Below are positions 16,552-31,088 of a stretch of 64,000 nt of DNA, piece by piece (the first letter of the stretch is position 1; the number at the start of each line of letters is the position of its first letter). The translations under genes and the position numbers were made by a program. The DNA is taken from contig CM043947.1 of NCBI GenBank assembly GCA_014529385.2, forward strand, positions 117,992,087 to 118,056,086, written 5' to 3'. The stretch is from Adiantum capillus-veneris (Eukaryota; Streptophyta; Polypodiopsida; Polypodiales; Pteridaceae). The notes under the pieces were generated by a model. That model was given only the letters and a program-made list of their open reading frames with translations, had not been told where the DNA came from and ran no database searches.

Positions 16552-18689
16552 ATGGTGAAAGGATACGAGTGCAACTACGTAGATGAATTGGTAAGTGGAA
16601 ACACTACATCAAAGTTGATGTGTAAGACCTGCGGCCATAATTTTAGCGGAAATTCTCACAGGATAAAAGAACATGTGTTCAAAATTCCTAGAAACGTTTT
16701 AGCTTGCAAATACCCCCCAAGAGGTAGTGAAGAAAAATTTCCCAAGTGGGCACTCAGGGCAAAGAGAGCACATCTTGAGGGCAAGAAAAAGGGAGGTCCC
16801 AAAATGATGGCTCCATCTATGGATAGGGACATCAAGATGACACTCAAGAATGATCAAAACCCTCACTTGTCCCCTGCTTCAGGTCAAGGAGGGTGTCATT
16901 CATCCTTTGTTGGGGATTGAAGCTCTAATCCTACCGAAAGCTTTTCTAAGATAAGCCAAAGTGAAGCATGGAATGGAGGAGAACTTGCACCAAATGATCC
17001 TACTTTGCATCAGGCATTTGGGAAACAATGGCTGCTTGAACTCCATCTTAAGTGGACGCAAGCATTTATTGCATGTGGAATTCCTTTTAATGTCATTCAA
17101 AATCCTATCTTCAAAGATTCTTTAATGAGCACAACAAGGAAGGGTTTTGTGGTTCCTTATTATAATAAGATGTGTATAGAATATTTAGATAAAGTGAAAA
17201 CTACATCAGAGAATATTTTAAAGCGCACAACTCTTGATTATGTGCCACAATATGAATGCACAATTTCTCTAGATGGTTGGACAAATTTTCAGAGGAAACC
17301 ATTGAATAATGTGATGTAGATTTATCCAAGAGGTTCCATCTTTCTTGAAGCGATCGTTACATCCCTGAAAGAGAAAACTAGTGGATATCTTGCTGGTGTA
17401 TATGAGCGCTCAATCAGAAGAGCAGGGGGACCTAAAAATGTGATTGCCATTGTCACACATAATGCATCTACCACAAATCAGCTGGAAAAGCAATTGAAGC
17501 AAAGTATCTAGAGATTACATGGGTTCCATGTGCTGCTCACACTTTGAATTTGCTCTTAAAGGACTTTGGGAAAGTTTCTTCTATTAAGAAAACTCTTCTA
17601 GATGAAAACCACTTGGTGAAGTTTATAAGAGAGCATTCATTTTCTTACGCTTTGTTTAGAACAAAGCCCCCAACCAAAAATTTATAGATTTTTTGTGGGA
17701 CCCGTTTTGCAACAGCATATTACATTCTCTCTACACTGCAGCAGCAGAGCAGGTAAAAGGAGCCCTTGTTGAAACAATGGCAAATAGAAGATGGGACATT
17801 TGGCTTGTTGCCGAAGTATGAACTTGCTGCTTCCAAATGCTATCAACTTGTAAACTCTCCTGTTTTTTGGAGAAATGTAGACAAAAATTGCTACAAACAC
17901 AGAACCCTTCACCCATCTAATATGCTTAGTAGACAAAGAAGCCTCTATCTTTGGACGGGTTTACTGGTCTATGCATGAAGCCACTCGCAAGTTAAAAGAC
18001 TGTACATCTTATGTGGGAAAAGAGAAAGCCATGATGATGTCATTCGTCAAAAGATGATGGGAGCAGCTGCATACTCCTTTACATGGAGCAGGTTTTTGTC
18101 TTTGATCCCAAGTTCTAGATGCACGAGCAATCTTTAAACAATGAAGTGATCAGTGATTTCAAGAAAGTGTGTGCTCAACTATTAGGCAATGTGGATGGAC
18201 AGGTGGCATACACATAGAAGACGGTATATAATAGCAGAGCAGGAATGTTTGGGGATCCTTGGCATATAGATGGTATCAAGATGATGAGCGCACCAGTTTG
18301 GTGGAAAGATTACGGTGGAGAAAAAGTGTAACTTCAACATGTGGATATGAGAGTATTGTCTATTTCCACCTCAAGTGGTAGATGTGAAAGAAATTGGTCT
18401 TTGTTTGCTTTCGTGCATACTAAAAAGAAAAATTGATTAAGTCCTAAACGAGCTGCAGACTTGGTGTATGTCTTTTGTAACATACGAATTATGAATAAGC
18501 CAACAATGTTAGCCACACATGCCACAGAAGAAAGCTTCGAGCACTTTCAAACACACGAAGAAATTGCAAATGAGCTCAACTCTGATGATGAAATGGAATA
18601 AAACCCGGAATATATTGATTAGAAATGTTCAGATGTCAAAGAAACTGATGACATGGTGTCTGTGATTGAGGGGACCGATGAGCTATAAA
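16552..18689 (+). pseudogene. hAT transposase (BED finger, DUF659, hATC dimerisation domain), broken
   Basis: The ATG follows a TTTGCAG acceptor. The first 50 codons carry a BED-like zinc finger (CKTCGHNF then HRIKEHV). The frame hits TGA at 16918, continues in the same phase with a DUF659 core (ECTISLDGWTNFQRKPLNNVM, near 17251-17316), TAG at 17317, then GGPKNVIAIVTHNAS. A frameshift near 17515 leads to VPCAAHTLNLLLKDFGK. Further out, around 18280-18480, a hATC dimerisation segment is readable: APVWWKDYGG, VLSISTSSGRCERNWS and AADLVYVFCNIRI. The reading ends at TAA near 18687. At least five stops plus one frameshift rule out function. It defines the surrounding element as hAT. Confidence 0.88.
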
Positions 18690-18760
18690 GTTTGTACTAT
18701 ATTCTCAATAAATTTTGCAATGCAAAAGTTATCTGGAGTTTAGCTTTACAATCCATACCT

Positions 18761-18761
<1 letters not shown>

Positions 18762-18832
<71 letters not shown>
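18762..18832. repeat. (TC)n microsatellite
   Basis: 71-bp CT tract just after the transposase remnant. Confidence 0.97.
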
Positions 18833-18838
<6 letters not shown>

Positions 18839-19045
18839 TTCCTCTCTCATTGTCTCTCTTTCTCTCCATCTACTCTCTATCATTGTGAAAACGAGGGAAG
18901 GAGAGAGAACTTAATTTACACAATTGCAACAACATCCATCACGTCCATTTGTTCCAACAAATAGAGATTTACATACCAAAAAGAGGTTTTAGTTACAAAT
19001 CTTGAGATTTAAGATACAAAAAGAGCTTAGTATGGTTTGGGACAT

Positions 19046-19382
19046 TTAATTTAGATCATGGGCTTGTTTTCCAAAGAGATCAAATACACGAAATCTGGAA
19101 TTGCCAACAATTGAATCACTTGGACCCGCATTGCCTATCTCTTCTTCGTTAACAGGCCCATACCTTGCCTCGTACCATGCGAACTTTCTTTCTAGCTCTG
19201 CTATACGAGCGTGCATCATGGCTAGGGTCTCTCCTTGACTTGCCAAATCCACACCTTGGGTTGCAAGAAGCTGCTCAATGATTGTGGTTTCTTCGGGTAA
19301 ATATGTGTATCCTCTCTTGCGACGAGGAGGATCTTCTTGATTGGTTTCTCGCGCATGAATATTCTCGAATGGGCATCCTTTG
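19046..19382 (-). pseudogene. 3' exon of the hAT-borne kinase-like gene, split by a retrotransposon
   Basis: The minus frame from the retrotransposon junction to TAA at 19046 reads a basic patch (DPPRRKRGYTYLPEE), then a coiled-coil-like helix (LAMMHARIAELERKF) and a polar tail. The longer frame that starts at 19471 inside the LTR is an artefact of the insertion. When the insertion and one CCAAC duplication are disregarded, the phase continues into 34595-34650 on the other side without a stop for at least 40 codons, which suggests one exon cut in two. Function of the tail unknown. Confidence 0.55.
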
Positions 19383-19387
19383 CCAAC

Positions 19388-20302
19388 ACTAAAGAGGAGG
19401 AAGGGGAACACACCCAGCACACAACACAATGCCTCACTATAGCCCAGGGTATACACAGCGCCCCAATCCACTAGAGTTCACCTTCAAAACGCAACACTAC
19501 CCGCAAGCAAACCACCACCTGCACACGACCATATGCACACACGCTTTTCAATGCACCAAACAGAACCAATCATTTCATTCTACTCAAATTACAGCCTCCC
19601 ACATGCACATGGCCTCTCTCTATCTCTTTGTGCACGACAAACCTCGGGGGGGGGGGGGGGGAGTCACACACGTCGGCACATGCCCAAAAAACACACGCAC
19701 ACAAGCAAAGAAGAGAAGGGGAAAGGGGGAGGGGGAATGATGCCAAGAGACGGTGAGGAAACGGCAATGAATGACCTTCTTGTATAGACAACACCATGTA
19801 CAAACAGTTCCCTACCGGGCCGTCGGCATGACCCTCAGCCAAAACTTAAAACGGCCATATCCAGCAACCCGTAACTCTGATCTGCAATCTGAAAAGATGG
19901 GTATGCTCCATAAATTGAGCACTACACGTATACACATTGATATCCACTTGGGCTACCTGTCCCTGGCTGCCCTGTCCGACAAGAATGTGCAATGCACTGT
20001 ACCTTCAAACTCCAATATCTTCGGCTCCATAGCTCTGTTTGATGAGCCATTTGGACCTACTCCTTCAGCACCTCAAGCTCTACATTTCTAGGCCCAAAGA
20101 CTACACCTTGAACCCCCTTCATAATCTCCTCAAATTAGCCCCTCTGGAGCCTTTCTCGGCCTATAAACCTCATCAGCCATACATTTTTGCTTCCACCTGT
20201 CTGCCCGTGATCCTCATAGTTGCTCTAGCCCTTTTCCATGTTGCTGCTAGCCGGCACATACCTGTTCATGCCAAATTCTACGGTTGACCAAATTTGGCTC
20301 CA
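19388..20302 (-). repeat. 3' LTR of the gag-only element
   Basis: 915 bp. It aligns along its length with 33704-34589: GGGAACACACCCA start, a poly-G run (19646-19661), the AAAAGATGGGTATGCTCC module, and GGCCTATAAA near the distal end, which in minus lies near the LTR start. The ends are TGGAGCC (minus start) and TTTAGT (minus end). Confidence 0.75.
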
Positions 20303-20425
20303 AGAAGATGGAGAGAGGAAAAAGGGAACACACCCATCACACAACACAATGCTTCACTATAGCCTAGGGTATACGCAGCGCCCCAATCCACTAGAGTTCA
20401 CCTTTAAAACTCGACACTATGAGAA
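20303..20425 (-). repeat. truncated extra LTR copy abutting the 3' LTR
   Basis: About 120 bp starting AGAAGATGGAGAG match the start of both LTRs up to AAAACTCGACACTA, then diverge. So a complete LTR is joined head to tail to a piece of a second one. Confidence 0.7.
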
Positions 20426-20573
20426 AACCCAAAACATATTTACAAAGTCTTATTATGCCTACTGCCAAAACTTTAAGTGGGTTACCCCACCCCTGCATCA
20501 CATAGCTTCCACGTGGATCAAAAACCTACCTTTGGTATGATCTTCCATCCACCTGTAATTGCTCACCATAGTG

Positions 20574-21710
20574 CTATACCCCAACACATAGACCATCATG
20601 TATATAAACAGCACATAGCCTGGCTTCAACTCTCCATACATCCCTGTGCAAACTGCCTACTCCATACCAAGCAGCACCAAGCATACCACCATAAAAAAAA
20701 CATGTACCTGACAACGAGCTCCCAACCAAGTAAAGTGGAGGCCTCAACCATAGACCCTGCACCTGCTGAACCATCCACCACATAGTTGTATCTACCATCA
20801 TTTTCATCAACCATATCTTACATACGTTCAATGGGAAGCAATGCCACTGCCTGGGATTCTCCTTATCCACCATTGGACATGTCTTCCGCATCAAAATCTC
20901 CATCATCTTTGGCAACACAACCTGCTCTTTGGCCACACACTCATTTCTAGCATCATCGATCCCTTCCTCGTCTACCGGCCCTTCAAGATCAATCAAAACC
21001 ACCTGCGTATCAGCTTCATCCACCTGCTCTTCAATCATCTCTTCTACTGCTACATCATGCTCCGCCAAGGAAGCGAGAAACTCGTTCTCTATTGCATCCT
21101 CCTCGTCTTCCTCCATAGGCACGGTTTCTTTATCCCTCCTAGAAAAACTATGCACTTGTTGCACCACCATGGCACATTCCACTGTCACTTTCATCAACAT
21201 GGCCACTAGCATGGCACCACACACCAATTTTACCTGCATATCATCATTTGTAGGCCTGGACTGCTCCACTTGGTCTCCATCACGCACATCAACTTTGTAT
21301 GTTCTCTGGTCTCCCTGAACATTGAATACTACCATACATCAAGCACATAATAAGTCAATTTTACCTTTATCTGCTCAGGTTTGTCAAACTCCATTTCCTC
21401 GCGCGTGGGATGTGGACTCATCCTCTCTATCCTCCTTGCTTGTCTCCGAGCAACACAAGTTTGTATCCTCATCATCATCGGTACCATATACCGACTCTGT
21501 ATCTGCATCTTCATCCGCTTGCTGCTCCACAAAAGCTTGACCATCACCATGGCTTTTCTCACTTTCTACATCGGCTTCTGAACCCTCAGCATCTGCAACC
21601 TGATTGCATTTTGCTACCTTTTCATGCAAACTTTTCACAAGAACAGGCTTTACCTCTTTAATCCTCTCTAGAACCTCAACATATGCTACCACTTTTGCAC
21701 CTTGGTTCAC
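20574..21710 (-). pseudogene. acidic C-terminal region of the gag-only element
   Basis: Two minus frames (21710-21384 and 21335-20574) encode Glu/Asp-rich low-complexity protein, for example DEDADTESVYGTDDDEDT and EEDEEDAIENEF. No zinc knuckle, protease or polymerase motif is seen. They follow the gag reading after a stop near 21783. The second frame becomes Trp/Met-rich at its end, which suggests it leaves the true phase. The role is not recognised; it could be the tail of a polyprotein or a separate ORF. Confidence 0.45.
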
Positions 21711-21782
21711 CTAGACATGAAGCGTCTCCTCATTGACAAGCTCATCCAACCTCAGCACATGCACATCACAAATTGGAAATCT

Positions 21783-22310
21783 TTAAGGAACATAGCCAAC
21801 AATAGGCCTTACGTCAACAAGCTCTGCACTTTGAACATTTGAAACTCGGACTAAAGCTACCTCCACAACAGGAACATAATTTGACGGCTTCAACCCGCCC
21901 AATTCTAGCTTTCGCTTCACCTTTTGGCTCTTCATCTTGGCTAGATAGACCATGTCTTCATAGGTATCTGCATTGTCTTCTACCTTTTCTTTAATCCTCA
22001 GATGCAAGCACTCTAGCAGCTTCCACAGCTTCAAATACTGATTTGTTTTTACCCCAGTAGCAACCTCTAACTGCTCCCAACAGGCTTCAAACTGCTCAAT
22101 GAAAATAGAAAAATCATTACTCACATCCTGGCGTACCGCCTTCAACTTTGCACCAGCTTCTTCCGGCATAACCACCTCTCGAAACCACTTCAAAAATTGA
22201 CTTTGCAGCCCTTGCCATGATCCTCGATCACTACTCCTTAAACCATCAAACCAAAACTTGGCTCGTCCGCACATCAATAGCTGCACTTGTTGCAACTTTC
22301 CGGCATCCGT
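21783..22310 (-). pseudogene. gag capsid-like domain, 3' part
   Basis: Minus frame entering from the nested-element junction: AGKLQQVQLLMCGRAKFWF, then FLKWFREVVMPEEAGAKL and a cysteine-poor, Lys-rich tail ending at TAA 21783. The pattern of Leu-rich helix, G.A..WF and W..L...F is that of retrotransposon gag. It continues the 5' part at 33482-33667, and the 4-bp duplication is exactly what restores the shared phase. Confidence 0.7.
22307..22310. repeat. 4-bp target duplication of the nested element, left
   Basis: CCGT, repeated at 33478-33481. Removing the element plus one copy brings the two gag parts into one frame, which supports the 4-bp length. Confidence 0.8.
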
Positions 22311-24980
<2,670 letters not shown>

Positions 24981-24998
24981 TTAGCCCTCCCCCAGGAT
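24981..24998 (-). promoter_or_regulatory. polypurine tract
   Basis: The minus strand reads CCTGGGGGAGGGCTAA immediately before the 3' LTR start TGATAGCC, the expected plus-strand primer for reverse transcription. Confidence 0.75.
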
Positions 24999-25008
24999 GA
25001 TGGTATAT

Positions 25009-26223
25009 TCATGTGCCATCATAGAACATCTTTTCCAAAGAGAGTGCTTCAGAGTCCTTGACGAGATCTTCATTGTTTGGCACCTCAGAATTTTGGCTGG
25101 AGTTACACTCATGCTTCATGTAACAATACTTACATGAGACAGTTGTCCTTTGACAGATCTTTGGTAGAAGGCGACTCAAATAGGGCTTCAAGCGATAACC
25201 ATTTACCTTCCTAGAGTGCTCTTTCCCATTCAAGTCCATAAGTTGATAGTAACTTGAATTGAAAGCCTTCTTAACTATGTATGGCCCCTGCCATCTAGTT
25301 TCAAATTTGGCATCAAAACGATTATCGAGTCGATTGTCATACCTTAGCACGAGATCTCCTTCATTGATGCCTTTGTCCTTTAGTTTCTTGTCAAGCTTCT
25401 CCTTTGCCTGCGTAGCTTTCCTCTTGTAGCACTCGTATGCTACTTCTCTTTTCCACTCAAGCTCAGCTAAGGTAAGAAGTCAATCCATCCATCCTTTTTT
25501 ATCATCTTGTGCTGCTTTGCCATGAAGTCGCATTGTTGGAATGTTGAGCTCAATTGGTTGTAAAGCCTCTTGACCATAGACCAAGTGAAATGGTGTGAAC
25601 TCCATGGCTTCCCTATATGTGGTTCGATACGCCCACAAGGCACTATCCAAGAAGTCATCCCACAACTTTGTTTTGTTTCTCACCATCTTTATAATGATGC
25701 CTGCAATGACATCATTAGCTTTTTCTACCAGACCATTGGATTGGGGATAGTAGGGTATACTATGACGATGTAGAATGTGAAGTTCTTCACAGACTTCTGT
25801 AAGCAAGCCCTTTCTAAACCCTGGACCATTATTAGAAACAATCTCCAAAGGTGTGCCAAATCTACAACAAATGTGAGTGTAGAAAAATTTGCTCACTGTC
25901 CTCTCATTTACCTTTGCCACACTTTGTGCTTTTATCCATCTCGTCATGTAGTCTATGGCCACCAAGATATACGATCTCCCATTTTTAGTCCTAGTCAATG
26001 GACTCATAGCATCAATTCCCCATTTTTCAAATGGACCATTTGCAAGGACTAACTGACGTGGACCTTGTAACAGACGCTTGTTTCCATTAATCTGACAATT
26101 GTGACAGCTTTTACACCAATGTTGAACATCAATGTGCAAGCTTGGCCAAACATATCCCGCAAGCAAAATCTTCTTCACAGTTAACGCTTGGGCAAAATGA
26201 CCACCACACGCTTCCTCATGCAA
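25009..26223 (-). pseudogene. integrase of the nested Tat-like element, broken
   Basis: The frame 26223-25480 holds a HHCC zinc-binding region (CGGHF then WCKSCHNC), the catalytic core start GIDA, and GLVEKAN with the Glu. The second catalytic Asp is Asn: codon 25831-25833, motif VSNNGPGF, where the intact relative has LSDRGPGF. After a break, 25350-25009 encodes a GPY/F module (WQGPYIVKKAF) and a Cys-rich tail. The substitution and the frameshifts mean no strand transfer activity is expected. Confidence 0.9.
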
Positions 26224-26880
26224 ACCTTTAGAATGGCTGGGATTTCCTCAATAGTTGGTACTCTTCTGCACACTTGATCCTTCCCTCTTTGATAGAGGGA
26301 TCCTTCTAGGAAGAGATACGTGCTTACCTTCTTCATGAGTCTCCTCTTCTGAGCCTTCATGAAGTGTTGTGGAAACTCACCCTCCAAAATGTAGCTAATA
26401 ATGAGAGTCAATGACTCCAATCCCTGGTATCTCGGTTGCTTGACAATTGCTGCCACCATGATGACCTGCACTTCTTTCTCAACACCTGCAACTACTTGCT
26501 GTGCAAGTAAATTGGCATCTTCATTCTGTTTCCTAGGAATATGATATAGTTTCACTTCTTCAAATTGATTAAACAATCTACGAATGGCATGAAATTTTTT
26601 CCTTAAGCTTTCATTCTTGCATGCCCAAATGCCTAAAATTTGCTTCACAATGAGAAGAGCATCCCCTTTTACCATGAGACGTTGTATACCTTGGCCAATG
26701 CATATCTTTAAACCATGAAGTAGTGTGTCGTATTCTGCTTCATTGTTGCTAGTTGAACCTGGTAGATTGACCTTCTCTTTCATGACCACCTCTCCACTTG
26801 GGTTGAGCAATACTAGCCCTTCCCTGCTTTTCCTGTGACTCGTTGAAAAGCTCCATCAAAGAAGAAGTTAAAAGAATTAG
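26181..26880 (-). pseudogene. second RNase H domain of the nested Tat-like element, broken
   Basis: The minus reading starts at FFDGAF near 26860, is interrupted near 26830, and continues 26810-26181 with SNNEAEYDTL, GDALLIVKQ and IPRKQNEDANLLA. These are the E, D and final D/N motifs of an extra RNase H placed between the gypsy-type RNase H and integrase, as in Tat elements. The frame then runs into the start of integrase in the wrong phase. Confidence 0.85.
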
Positions 26881-26939
26881 GAATACTTTTAGGTGGTGGC
26901 AATGGTAGGGTCTTTACTTCAGGCACCTTAATCTCCTTC

Positions 26940-28290
26940 TCATGTACTATAAGTAAGGATCCCTGCCAATTGTGCACGCGCACTATCTTCTACCTTGAAA
27001 GAGTATTGAAACTCTTGCAATTCCATAATCCACTTTGAGATCCTAGTGCTAAGATTCATTTGAGATGACACCCAAGGAAACAAATTTTCTGCAATTACAA
27101 AAGATTTTGGTAGCAGGTAGGATCTAAAATTTCTCACCGCAAACATGAGAGAAAGCATCATGAGTTCTGCTTCTGTGTAGACTCTCTCCAAGGCATTCAT
27201 GACCCTACTAGCAAAGTAGATGGGTCGCATCCTGGTACTGTGGGGATCTTGTTGTAATAAAACTGCACCAATTTTTTTCTTCCCAACACTAGAGCTTACA
27301 AAGAATGTGTACTCCCAACAAGGAGGCATGAGTATTGGTAGCTCTGACAAAATGACTTTAATGTTACAAAAGTACTCTTCAAGCTCATAAGCGGATGAAA
27401 ATTCTACTTGTTGTGTCAACTTTTGCAAAGGATGAAGCAACTCCGAAGCTAAGTGAATAAAGCGTGACATATACTTCACCTTTTGAATGAATGAGATGAC
27501 CTCTTTGAGATTCTTGGGTGATGGGAGCTCAATAAGATCCTTTGCCTTTGAAGGATCCACCTCAATGCCTTTATAGGAAACCTTGTGACCAAGAAAGATC
27601 ACTTCATCCTCACCTATGTGACACTTGTTGGGGTTGAGTTGACCTCCCATGTCATAGAGCTTCTTTAAACCTTCTTCTACCCTTTGTGGATGCAATGATT
27701 TTGAGCTATAAATGCAAAAATCATCAATAAAAACCCTAATGGACTTTCCAAAGAATGCTTGAAACACCATGTTCATGAAGCGTTGGAAAGTTGCAGGAGC
27801 GTTTGTCAGTCCAAATGGCATGACTCTAAAAGCATAACAGCCCCAAGGAGTGATGAAGGTTGTTTTCAACTGATCTTTCAATGCGATACCTATTTGAAAG
27901 TAACTCGAGTAGCCATCACACACAGTGTACTTCTCATGACCAGCTACCTCATTTAGTATCTCATCTTGAAAATGGGAGGGGAAAGTGATCTCTTTTTGTT
28001 GCCTCATTGAGTGGACGGTAATCCACACACACCCTCCACTTGCCATTTTTCTTAGGAGTGACAACAACGGGAGAGACCCACTCTGAATTCTCCACTGGAT
28101 AAATGAAACCTACTACTAGAAGCTTTCTTACCTCCTTGAGTAAAGCCTGTTCCTTGATGAATCCTGGCCTTCGTAGCTTCTTAGCCTTAGGTGTGGCCTC
28201 TGGCTTTAGCTCAATCTTGTGTTGAACATCATCTACTCCGCGCACGTCGGTGTAGTCTTTAGCAAAAAGCTTAGGAAATTTCCTTAACAC
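26940..28290 (-). pseudogene. reverse transcriptase and first RNase H of the nested Tat-like element, broken
   Basis: 28290-27961 encodes the RT fingers (FIYPVENSEWVSPVVV, KWRVCVDYRPLN). A 1-nt insertion near 27966 shifts into 28067-26940, with YTVCDGYSSYFQ, MPFGLTNAPATF and the catalytic FIDD box. The connected RNase H has FVSSSVGKKKIGAVLLQQ, where the usual Asp is Ser, so this domain is probably inactive even before the frameshifts. Compared with the intact element at 60212, RT motifs are otherwise conserved. Confidence 0.92.
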
Positions 28291-29129
28291 ACTTTGAGAT
28301 CCTCTCTTTCATCCTTTGTAAGTGTTGTAGATAACATACCTTCTAGCATTCTTTCATCTTCCACTTTTTGGTTCTCTTGGGAACCTACCTCTTCCAAACC
28401 TGAGCAAGAGGTCTCTTGGTTGTTTGGATTAAACCTTACCCCCATGACTTCGATGGATGACTCCTCTTCAGTAATGCTACCGCTACTTTCTCCTTCTGAA
28501 GTGCTATCGGTCCAGCCTTCCTCCGTCTCACTTTGAGATGATTCTTCATGGAGCTCCTCTTGGCGTTGCTCCTTCATGTCAAAGACAACCTTCTTATGAT
28601 TGTCTTTCCTGCAAATTAACTTTCCACTCTCCCAATCCTTCAAAGCTCGCATTTTCATTAGCCATGGTCTCCCTAGGATAAATGGGTAACCATTTCCTTT
28701 GGTAGACATGACATAGAAATCCACTGCCTTCTTAATGCCAAAGGCCTCCACAAAGAAATTTTTACAAATGCCTACGCACCTAGCCTTGCTATTGTTTGCC
28801 ATTTTGAATTTAATTTCAGGTGTCTCATGGATGTGCATGCCTAGTCTTTGCATGAGTCCTTCTGTCATGATGCAAATTTGTGCACCCCCATCCACTAGAC
28901 CTTTCCTAACCAATCTTCCTTTGATGCAACAATCTAGCACAAGTGTAATATTCTCATTCATTTCAGCATGTGCAATTTTTACAACAGGAACACTCTCTTT
29001 TATCTTTCTCCTAGTGCTAACTGCCTTCGTTAAATCCCTCCTAGCTTGTGGGCATAATGCAAGAAACTGAGGCCATGAGATATCAGGACCCTTACCTCTC
29101 ATGTCTTCCAATAGGTTGTATGGATCCAT
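28284..29129 (-). pseudogene. aspartic protease of the nested Tat-like element, with DGG active site
   Basis: Minus frame of 281 codons. The retropepsin motif is LVDGGAQICIM (Asp codon near 28892); the relative at 63.9 kb has YIDSGAEVCVM, so Ser is replaced by Gly. ILGRPWLM closes the domain. An acidic Ser/Glu-rich linker follows. A 1-nt deletion around 28284-28290 separates it from RT. DGG-type proteases occur in some plant Ty3 elements as I recall, so the change is not proof of inactivity. Confidence 0.85.
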
Positions 29130-29469
29130 ACCATGTCCAAGAGGGAAGTCTTGGAGATTGATACGACGTCGAGTCCTCTTAGCTTCCTTGGTCTCCTTTG
29201 CCTTCTTCCCTCATCCATGGTCACTCTGTGATGTGACACCTTCTTTCTCTTTACCTTTTCCTCGGCCACGCTTAATTCCATTTTCTTCCATGTCAACCTA
29301 ATTTGAGTTTGTCACCTCTACCACATGCACATTTGGATCTGGCAAAGGTGGAACTCTTTCTACCCCTTGTGGAGGTGGTCTTGGTTCATTTGGTCTTTGT
29401 AGAAGCTTGGTTGTTGACCAGTTCCTTCACCTGCATTCATCACTGGGTAATTCAAGTTAGGTCTCCCTG

Positions 29470-30265
29470 GCTCCCCACGGGGCCAAGGACAATTATACAT
29501 CCCATGTCCAGACTCTCCACAATTCCAACATTGCAAGAGTCTCCTAGGTCGTGGATCTCACTCTTCAGACTTCTTTGCTTGTCCCTTTGAACCTACAGCT
29601 TGTGCAAGGTGAATTGACAAGATGCTTAAAGATTCATTTAACTTCTCAATCACTTCCGCCATTACCTCAAGAAGCTCCCTAGATGTTGATGCTTGTGACT
29701 TACCTTTGGGTCTAAGACCTTCTATTGGAACCTCTCCCCTTCGGCACTTGAGTTTTCTATATTTCTCAGCAGCCCTAGTTTCAGATGCATCAAAGGTAGC
29801 AGGTGCACCCGCCTCAACTTTTATCTTAAGGTCAAGAAAGAGTCCGGTTATGAACCTCTCCTTCTTTAGAAATTATGCACCATCACCAGGGTTAGCAACA
29901 TTTCTCACCCATACAGCCCAAAGACGTAGAAACTCTTGCTTGTACAAGTAGTAGTCATCTAGGTCTTTTTGCTTATGAGAAACAATGTCTTGCCATAGTT
30001 TTTGAGTGTTTTGGGGATCAAAGAATTATCTCTTGAAATGATTCACAACTTTCATGTAATTCCCTTTAACTTCCTCAGGCAACGAGTCAAACCAAGTGCT
30101 AGCATCTTTCCTAAGGACCACTTCAAACATCTCTACGCGTTCTTGATCAGTTACTATCCTCTTGATACGACAAGATATCTTGAAATTTGCTAAAAATAAT
30201 TCTGCATCCTCTCCAGGCTCTCCAAAGAAAAGAGGATATCCAGACCTTTGGCGTTGGCTCTCCAT
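29470..30265 (-). pseudogene. gag of the nested Tat-like element, broken
   Basis: The start is MESQRQRSGYPLFFGE near 30265; 30265-30026 is a capsid-like N-terminus (ASTWFDSLPEEVKG). TAA stops it near 30024, the same phase continues, and two more stops occur. A single CCHC knuckle, CWNCGESGHGMYNC, lies at 29488-29529. Downstream the phase is lost before the protease. Confidence 0.8.
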
Positions 30266-30860
30266 TGAATTGATTTCAAAGTGACACGTTTTTGTTTTTC
30301 CTTTCTTTAAAAGATTTACACAATAATATTTTCTAAATTGCAATCTATTCTACAACAAAATAAAAATATTCACATCAAATGACCTATGATAATCAATAAG
30401 AGGTAGAATGACAGGGTTTGGTGACGCGAGAATTTCTCCTACTCTTTGGGTACCAAACATGAACACCATATGTTGTTGAAAGTGGATCTTCCTACTAATT
30501 GCAACGTTTACCCTAATGTGTGGAGTGAAATGGAAGGGGAAAACATCTATTCCTGGGCCATTATCCATGGTCTATGCATGACCTAATGCTTAAAACAAAA
30601 CAAAAATATAGACGTCCAAACTAAGGTCGTACCTAATGAGAGGCAAAATAAAGGGATTTACTGATGCGTTTATCTATGCCAACCTAAGGGGACCTAAAAT
30701 TCTACGAATTACACATTGAAATTGCAACTTAGTACTAACAATTATGTGTACCTTTTGCCTTGCAATCGGAATGAAAGGATCATACAAATTCTCGTGATTC
30801 ATGCAAACTACTTGACTATTCTAAAGATTGATCCTACACAAAAACATACACAAGTTGGTT

Positions 30861-30878
30861 CCTCCGTGGGGGCACCAA
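30861..30878 (-). promoter_or_regulatory. primer binding site of the nested Tat-like element
   Basis: The minus strand reads TGGTGCCCCCACGGAGG starting 3 nt after the 5' LTR. The gag-only element has almost the same PBS. I cannot name the tRNA with confidence. Confidence 0.7.
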
Positions 30879-30880
30879 TT

Positions 30881-31052
30881 TGAGGCGGTCCGGGGCGGGC
30901 AACAAGAAGAGCGGCCTCTAAGCACCCTTCTAGGCTCCCGTGCTACTCAATTGGGTTGAAGTTGGAAAAAACAACAAACACACACACAAACCCGCAACCT
31001 AACCCTACACAAATTTGGGGCACCACCTAGTTTTGGTTGCCAACTAGGATGC

Positions 31053-31088
<36 letters not shown>

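Noticed and set aside
19046-19471. A 141-codon minus gene starting at 19471
   Set aside because: Its first 25-30 codons lie in the inserted LTR; only the part from 19382 down belongs to the interrupted gene.
27759-27956. Plus-strand frames opposite the RT and protease genes (also 28735-29070, 62753-63019)
   Set aside because: They are antisense shadows of conserved pol domains read on minus.
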